The position numbers and the translations under genes were made by a program. Source: Bifidobacteriaceae bacterium (GTDB lineage Bacteria > Actinomycetota > Actinomycetes > Actinomycetales > Bifidobacteriaceae). Taken from it: a DNA stretch of 8,036 nt. Location: NCBI GenBank assembly GCA_031260825.1, contig JAISKS010000055.1, positions 1-8,036 of the forward strand. Direction: 5' to 3'. A model generated the notes under the pieces. It did not search any database, was not told the origin of the DNA, and saw nothing but the letters and a program-made list of their open reading frames with translations. This document shows positions 5,022 through 8,036 of the stretch, piece after piece (the first letter of the stretch is position 1; every line of letters starts with the position of its first letter).

Positions 5022-6559
5022 AATGAAACATCCTCAACTGCGATTGTCACAGCTTTCATTTTATTAATTGTTTCTTCGTACTCTTTTTCAGGATCAGAAT
5101 CTGCTACAATTCCCGCGCCAGAACGAATTTTAATCTCGCCATTATGTTTAAATGCAAGACGTATCGATATGCAAGTATTCACATCTCCAGTAAATCCAAT
5201 CGCAGCCACGCCGCCTCCGTAAATACCGCGAGGCTCGCCTTCAAGCTCATTAATAATTTCAATTGCACGAACTTTTGGAGCCCCCGAAAGTGTACCAGCT
5301 GGAAGAATCGCCTCTACGGATTTTAGAGGTGAATTGGAATCATTAATATCTCCAGTAACTTTTGAAGAGATATGCATCACATGAGAATAGCGAACAATTT
5401 TTTTGTATTCCTCAACATTTACAGTACCAAATTTTGAGATTTTTCCAATATCATTTCGACCTAAATCAACAAGCATATTATGCTCCGAAATTTCTTTTTC
5501 ATCAGCTAATAAATCTTTTTCTAAAGCTCTATCTTCGGCGGCATTTTTTCCTCTAGGGCGAGTACCGGCAAGAGGATAAGTAGTTAATTTTCCATTATCT
5601 AATTTGACTAAAGTTTCGGGAGATGAGCCTGCAAGCTCCATATTTGGGGATGAAAAATAAAACATATAAGGGGATGGGTTTGAATCTCGTAGATGCGAAT
5701 AAATTTCAAAAAGACTGCCTTCGCATTTTGCTTTTTTCTGATTGGCAAGTACAACTTGAAAAATATCGCCATCATAAATATATTGTTTTGCAGTATTAAC
5801 AATATCGATAAATTCGTCTTTACTAAATTTTAATTCCCAATCACTTGTGATATGTAATTTATCAAAATTATATTGCTTTTTAGAGCTTAAAAATTCAGAC
5901 ATATCATTTAAAGAATCTCTTGCTTCTAAATAAACTAATCTTAAATCTTGAGTGTCTTGAATATTTGGAATTGTAGCAATAAAATAGCATTTATTTTCTT
6001 GATTATCAAAGGCTATTATTTTATCAAAAAGCATTAAATCGAAATCTGGAGTATCATTTTCACCATTTTTTGAAGAAGCGCTTTTTATTTTTTCTTCGAA
6101 ACATCCGCAATATTCAAAACTGAAATATCCGACTAAACCACCTGTAAAATAAGGCAAATCAGGATTTTTATCAACTTTATATTTTGAAACTATATTATCT
6201 AAAAAAGTAGTAGGATTATCTATTTGAGTGCGAGTTGAAGATTCTTTTGTCACTTCATGAATAATTCCGTTTTGATAAGTATAAGCAATTTTTGGGTTAT
6301 ATCCGATGAAAGTATATCGTCCAGATTCACCTGTAGTTTCTTTAGATTCTAATATAAAAGTATTTTTACTAAAGATATTATCTTTCTCATTTTTGGATTC
6401 TAAATGACCTTTTATTTGCAAAAATGTGTCAACAGAATCATTATAATTACCATCATTTAAATCGATACTTGCATATACCTGTAGATTGTTTGCTGTAGAA
6501 ATTTTCGACAAACTATTAATTTCTTCAAAAGATATTATTTCCATATATACATTATACAT
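5018..6559 (-). CDS. trpE: Anthranilate synthase component I
   Basis: The 513-residue chorismate-utilising enzyme converts chorismate and ammonia to anthranilate, the first step of tryptophan synthesis. Near the N-terminus FILES (68-72) matches the LLES tryptophan-feedback element. The catalytic domain shows GDIFQVVLANQ (264-274), NPSPYMFY (294-301), AGSSPETLVKL (310-320), AGTRPRGK (331-338), EHNMLVDLGRND (359-370), VMHISSKVTG with His396 (394-403), ILPAGTLSGAPKVRA (418-432) and GAGIVADSDPEKEYEET (481-497). PAGTLSGAPK favours TrpE over PabB, which usually has PGGSITGAPK. Two starts are possible: ATG 6559 or, five codons in, ATG 6544. Neither has a Shine-Dalgarno; TATAAT at 6551-6556 would place transcription initiation on the 6544 ATG, giving a leaderless message. 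No attenuator or T-box precedes it. Confidence 0.93.
   Translation of the reverse strand: MYNVYMEIISFEEINSLSKISTANNLQVYASIDLNDGNYNDSVDTFLQIKGHLESKNEKDNIFSKNTFILESKETTGESGRYTFIGYNPKIAYTYQNGIIHEVTKESSTRTQIDNPTTFLDNIVSKYKVDKNPDLPYFTGGLVGYFSFEYCGCFEEKIKSASSKNGENDTPDFDLMLFDKIIAFDNQENKCYFIATIPNIQDTQDLRLVYLEARDSLNDMSEFLSSKKQYNFDKLHITSDWELKFSKDEFIDIVNTAKQYIYDGDIFQVVLANQKKAKCEGSLFEIYSHLRDSNPSPYMFYFSSPNMELAGSSPETLVKLDNGKLTTYPLAGTRPRGKNAAEDRALEKDLLADEKEISEHNMLVDLGRNDIGKISKFGTVNVEEYKKIVRYSHVMHISSKVTGDINDSNSPLKSVEAILPAGTLSGAPKVRAIEIINELEGEPRGIYGGGVAAIGFTGDVNTCISIRLAFKHNGEIKIRSGAGIVADSDPEKEYEETINKMKAVTIAVEDVSL
6551..6556 (-). promoter_or_regulatory. Candidate trpE -10, leaderless start
   Basis: The minus strand reads TATAAT, and after six bases comes the ATG at 6544, so the predicted first transcribed base is the A of the start codon. 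Leaderless genes with a -10 at this distance are common in Actinobacteria. The AT richness means such hexamers arise by chance, and no -35 is evident. Confidence 0.4.
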
Positions 6560-6578
6560 AATTATGAGATTTATAGTA

Positions 6579-6584
6579 TAAAAT
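6579..6584 (+). promoter_or_regulatory. Candidate ftsQ -10, leaderless start
   Basis: TAAAAT at 6579-6584, with TATAAA overlapping at 6577-6582, lies six bases before the ATG at 6591, and nothing resembling a Shine-Dalgarno precedes that codon. This mirrors the arrangement on the opposite strand for trpE. The hexamer matches TATAAT at 5 of 6 positions but sits in an almost pure A/T stretch. Confidence 0.35.
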
Positions 6585-6590
6585 ATATAT

Positions 6591-7796
6591 ATGACAAATA
6601 ATTTAGATAAATCAAATCGCCCGCAAAAACGATCTGTTTATAAAAAACCTGCGCCTAAATCCGCTACAAAAACTGCTGTAAAACCTCCCGTAAAACCTGC
6701 TGTGAAACATGCAGAGAAATCAGCTACAAAACCTGCTGGGAAAACTGTGGCGAAACATACTGCAAAAGCTCCTGTAAAATCTGGTACAAAACCTGCTACA
6801 AAACCTGCCGTAAAAGCTCCTACAAAACAAGCTGCAAAACCTGTCATTAAATCTTCTGTGAAATCTTCTGTGAAATCCGAGCCTAATAAGCCTATTCATA
6901 GTCACAAAATGACTAAACAGGAGAAGAAACTTGCACCGAAAAAAGTACCTGCAAAATCTGTATCAGCGAAATCTGTATCGGATAAAAAACCAAAAGTAAA
7001 ATCCAAACCTACTGAATATCAAATATATTTTCGTAATAAACTGATAAAAACCATAGTTACAATTTTATTCGTACTTGCATTTTTAGCAACTCTTTCATAT
7101 TATTTATTCTTTTCTGATGAGTTAAAATTTGACAAAAATTCTGCTGAAATAAATATAGATTCTAAATATGTTACGGATTCTGATGTGAATAATATAATAG
7201 AAAAATTTGATAGAATGCAATTAATATTAGTACCTGTAAATCAAATAGAGACTGAGCTAAACGATAATATGACAGTGAATTCCGCAACAGTAAAAATGGT
7301 ATTTCCGAACTCAATCAAGATTGATATTATCACAAAAGTACCTGTAATATATGGCGAGCTAAATGGAGAATATGAGTATTTTGATGATCAAGGTGAACTG
7401 ATTTATAAATCTCGCGAAAAACCTATCGGTATTGTTAAAATTGATTTTTCAAAAGAATATTTGTCGCAAAAAAACTTAATAATTGATGCAATTAATATCA
7501 GCAAACTTATCGAACAAGATGAATTTATAAATGCAAAAATTACCTCTATTTCAGTATATTCCAAATCCTTAATTTATACGAATTTAGATAATAATTTGAC
7601 AGTGGTTTGGGGAGATAAAATCAATATGTCCCTAAAACTTGATGTTCTGAATTCGATTTTTCAAGATCCTACAAAACTAGTTGGGGTAGAGGTGATTGAT
7701 TTGACCAATCCGTTAGTACCTATTTTTAATCCAAAAACTGAAGGTTCGCAAATTCTTTATGATACGAAAACTACTGATGAAGCTGACGTTTTGTGA
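6591..7796 (+). CDS. ftsQ: FtsQ/DivIB-type cell division protein with long basic tail
   Basis: This 401-residue bitopic membrane protein has three parts. The cytoplasmic tail (1-150) is strongly basic, with Lys at every fourth residue from 19 to 95, then more Lys clusters. One transmembrane segment follows at about 151-174 (TIVTILFVLAFLATLSYYLFF). The extracytoplasmic part (about 180-401) has a POTRA-like region to about 250 and ends with the FtsQ hallmark VEVIDLTNPLVPIF (366-379). FtsQ is known to link early and late divisome proteins (FtsB/FtsL, FtsW/FtsI). Long cytoplasmic tails occur in actinobacterial FtsQ; this repeat tail is unusual. No mur or fts genes adjoin it here, so it seems separated from a dcw cluster, though the window is short. 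Identification rests on architecture and the C-terminal motif. Confidence 0.85.
   Translation: MTNNLDKSNRPQKRSVYKKPAPKSATKTAVKPPVKPAVKHAEKSATKPAGKTVAKHTAKAPVKSGTKPATKPAVKAPTKQAAKPVIKSSVKSSVKSEPNKPIHSHKMTKQEKKLAPKKVPAKSVSAKSVSDKKPKVKSKPTEYQIYFRNKLIKTIVTILFVLAFLATLSYYLFFSDELKFDKNSAEINIDSKYVTDSDVNNIIEKFDRMQLILVPVNQIETELNDNMTVNSATVKMVFPNSIKIDIITKVPVIYGELNGEYEYFDDQGELIYKSREKPIGIVKIDFSKEYLSQKNLIIDAINISKLIEQDEFINAKITSISVYSKSLIYTNLDNNLTVVWGDKINMSLKLDVLNSIFQDPTKLVGVEVIDLTNPLVPIFNPKTEGSQILYDTKTTDEADVL
6639..6878 (+). repeat. Lysine-tetrad coding repeat in the ftsQ tail
   Basis: Residues 17-96 form 20 consecutive tetrads with Lys in the third place of every one. Ala, Pro, Val, Thr or Ser mostly fill the rest (for example ATKP, AVKP, PVKS, SVKS). 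The DNA underneath is a degenerate 12-bp repeat built on units like ACAAAACCTGCT. The look is that of histone-H1 or AlgP-type tails. Long minus-strand open frames across this stretch are mirror images of the repeat and not genes. Confidence 0.85.
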
Positions 7797-7820
7797 TTTG
7801 GAATGCTTTGGTAATTTTTT

Positions 7821-7890
7821 ACAAATCTTGACATATCTTGACACATCTTGACACATCTTGACAAGTCTTGACACATCTTGACATATTCTT
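7821..7890 (+). repeat. Six 10-bp direct repeats containing TTGACA
   Basis: Six adjacent decamers at 7821-7880 follow the pattern ACACATCTTG with one or two changes, and a seventh at 7881-7890 is degenerate. TTGACA occurs at 7828, 7838, 7848, 7858, 7868 and 7878, then once more at 7900. The period equals about one helical turn. Between the end of ftsQ (7796) and the next gene (7953) nothing codes, and no hairpin terminator is seen after ftsQ. Possible roles are an operator array for a transcription factor, a set of decoy or alternative -35 sites, or a slippage-made minisatellite. Confidence 0.85.
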
Positions 7891-7899
7891 AACTCCCTT

Positions 7900-7932
7900 T
7901 TGACATTTATATGATAGTATATAAATTATACT
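7900..7932 (+). promoter_or_regulatory. Promoter region of the partial lipoprotein gene
   Basis: A perfect TTGACA (7900-7905) lies outside the decamer array. With a 16-bp spacer the -10 would be TAAATT (7922-7927). TATACT (7927-7932) is a better hexamer but 21 bp away, and TATGAT (7910-7915) would pair instead with TTAACT (7889-7894) at 15 bp. The exact promoter cannot be decided, but some promoter here is likely because the downstream gene has its own strong ribosome-binding site and a 156-nt gap before it. Confidence 0.4.
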
Positions 7933-7952
7933 ATTTTACTTAAGGAGTAAAT

Positions 7953-8036
7953 ATGAAAATAATTATTAAGAAAAAAATCTTATGCATATCAACAATTCTT
8001 TTGTTGTTTGCATTGCATTCAATTAGTTGCAATACT
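7953..8036 (+). CDS. Probable lipoprotein, 5' fragment
   Basis: ATG at 7953 follows AAGGAG (7942-7947) with a 5-nt spacer, the strongest Shine-Dalgarno in the window. The 28 codons visible run open to the window edge and encode a lysine-rich n-region (MKIIIKKK), a hydrophobic core (about 9-21) and HSISC with Cys26. This resembles a signal peptidase II lipobox, although Ser at the -3 position is less usual than Leu, so a signal anchor or an ordinary signal peptide is possible. The mature protein is outside the window and its function cannot be guessed. Confidence 0.65.
   Translation, partial: MKIIIKKKILCISTILLLFALHSISCNT

Noticed and set aside
5018..6559. pabB/pabA (aminodeoxychorismate synthase) instead of trpE/trpG
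   Set aside because: PAGTLSGAPK and the FILES feedback-like element point to anthranilate synthase. A dual role for the glutaminase subunit cannot be excluded.
6638..6905. Two overlapping minus-strand open frames rich in Phe/Ala/Gly or Arg/Phe
   Set aside because: They are the complement of the lysine-tetrad repeat of ftsQ; their regular composition comes from the 12-bp periodicity, and they have no ribosome-binding site.
7821..7890. CRISPR array
   Set aside because: The units are 10 bp, adjacent and without unique spacers, so this is a simple tandem repeat.

Overview
The window reads as a piece of the chromosome of an AT-rich actinobacterium, probably a relative of the Bifidobacteriales. 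Seen in the sequence: the order rpsB-tsf-pyrH-frr-cdsA; a UMP kinase with the actinobacterial-type GAGAGMPFFSTDT segment; an S2 protein whose TKKELLLL...GGVRNMKGTPSA stretch and C-terminal AAWERELL tail recall bifidobacterial S2; and an FtsQ with a long cytoplasmic tail. Bifidobacteria are normally much richer in G+C. The AT bias, together with altered residues in otherwise conserved motifs (S2, CdsA), would suit a host-associated lineage such as the termite-protist endosymbionts related to Bifidobacterium. That placement is inference from memory of protein families, not a database result.

Layout. (1) Positions 24-98, minus strand: tRNA-Glu (anticodon CTC), with an extended -10 promoter at 134-142. 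(2) Positions 99-310: a divergent promoter region. A second extended -10 (159-167) fires rightwards into a leader of about 135 nt that can fold into a long closed structure (181-280) before rpsB. (3) Positions 311-4262, plus strand: a compact housekeeping operon, rpsB (S2), tsf (EF-Ts), pyrH (UMP kinase), frr (ribosome recycling factor) and cdsA (CDP-diglyceride synthase). A duplicated translation-start module and a tiny overlapping ORF sit just before cdsA. (4) Positions 4263-4340: a convergent junction with a 20-nt tandem duplication of the cdsA 3' end and terminator-like hairpins. (5) Positions 4341-6559, minus strand: trpG and trpE, overlapping by 4 nt, together the two subunits of anthranilate synthase. 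(6) Positions 6591-7796, plus strand: an FtsQ/DivIB-type division protein with an unusual histone-H1-like cytoplasmic tail of 20 lysine tetrads. trpE and ftsQ diverge from a very short AT-rich gap and both look leaderless. (7) Positions 7797-7952: non-coding, dominated by six 10-bp direct repeats that each contain TTGACA. (8) Positions 7953-8036: the first 28 codons of a probable lipoprotein, cut by the window edge.

The rpsB operon serves translation (S2, EF-Ts, RRF), pyrimidine nucleotide supply (UMP kinase) and phospholipid synthesis (CdsA). trpEG commits chorismate to tryptophan, and ftsQ belongs to the divisome. No phage, transposon, CRISPR array or toxin-antitoxin system is visible. The points most worth a second look are the rpsB leader structure, the lysine-tetrad tail of FtsQ, the TTGACA decamer array, the leaderless divergent starts and the duplicated start region of cdsA.
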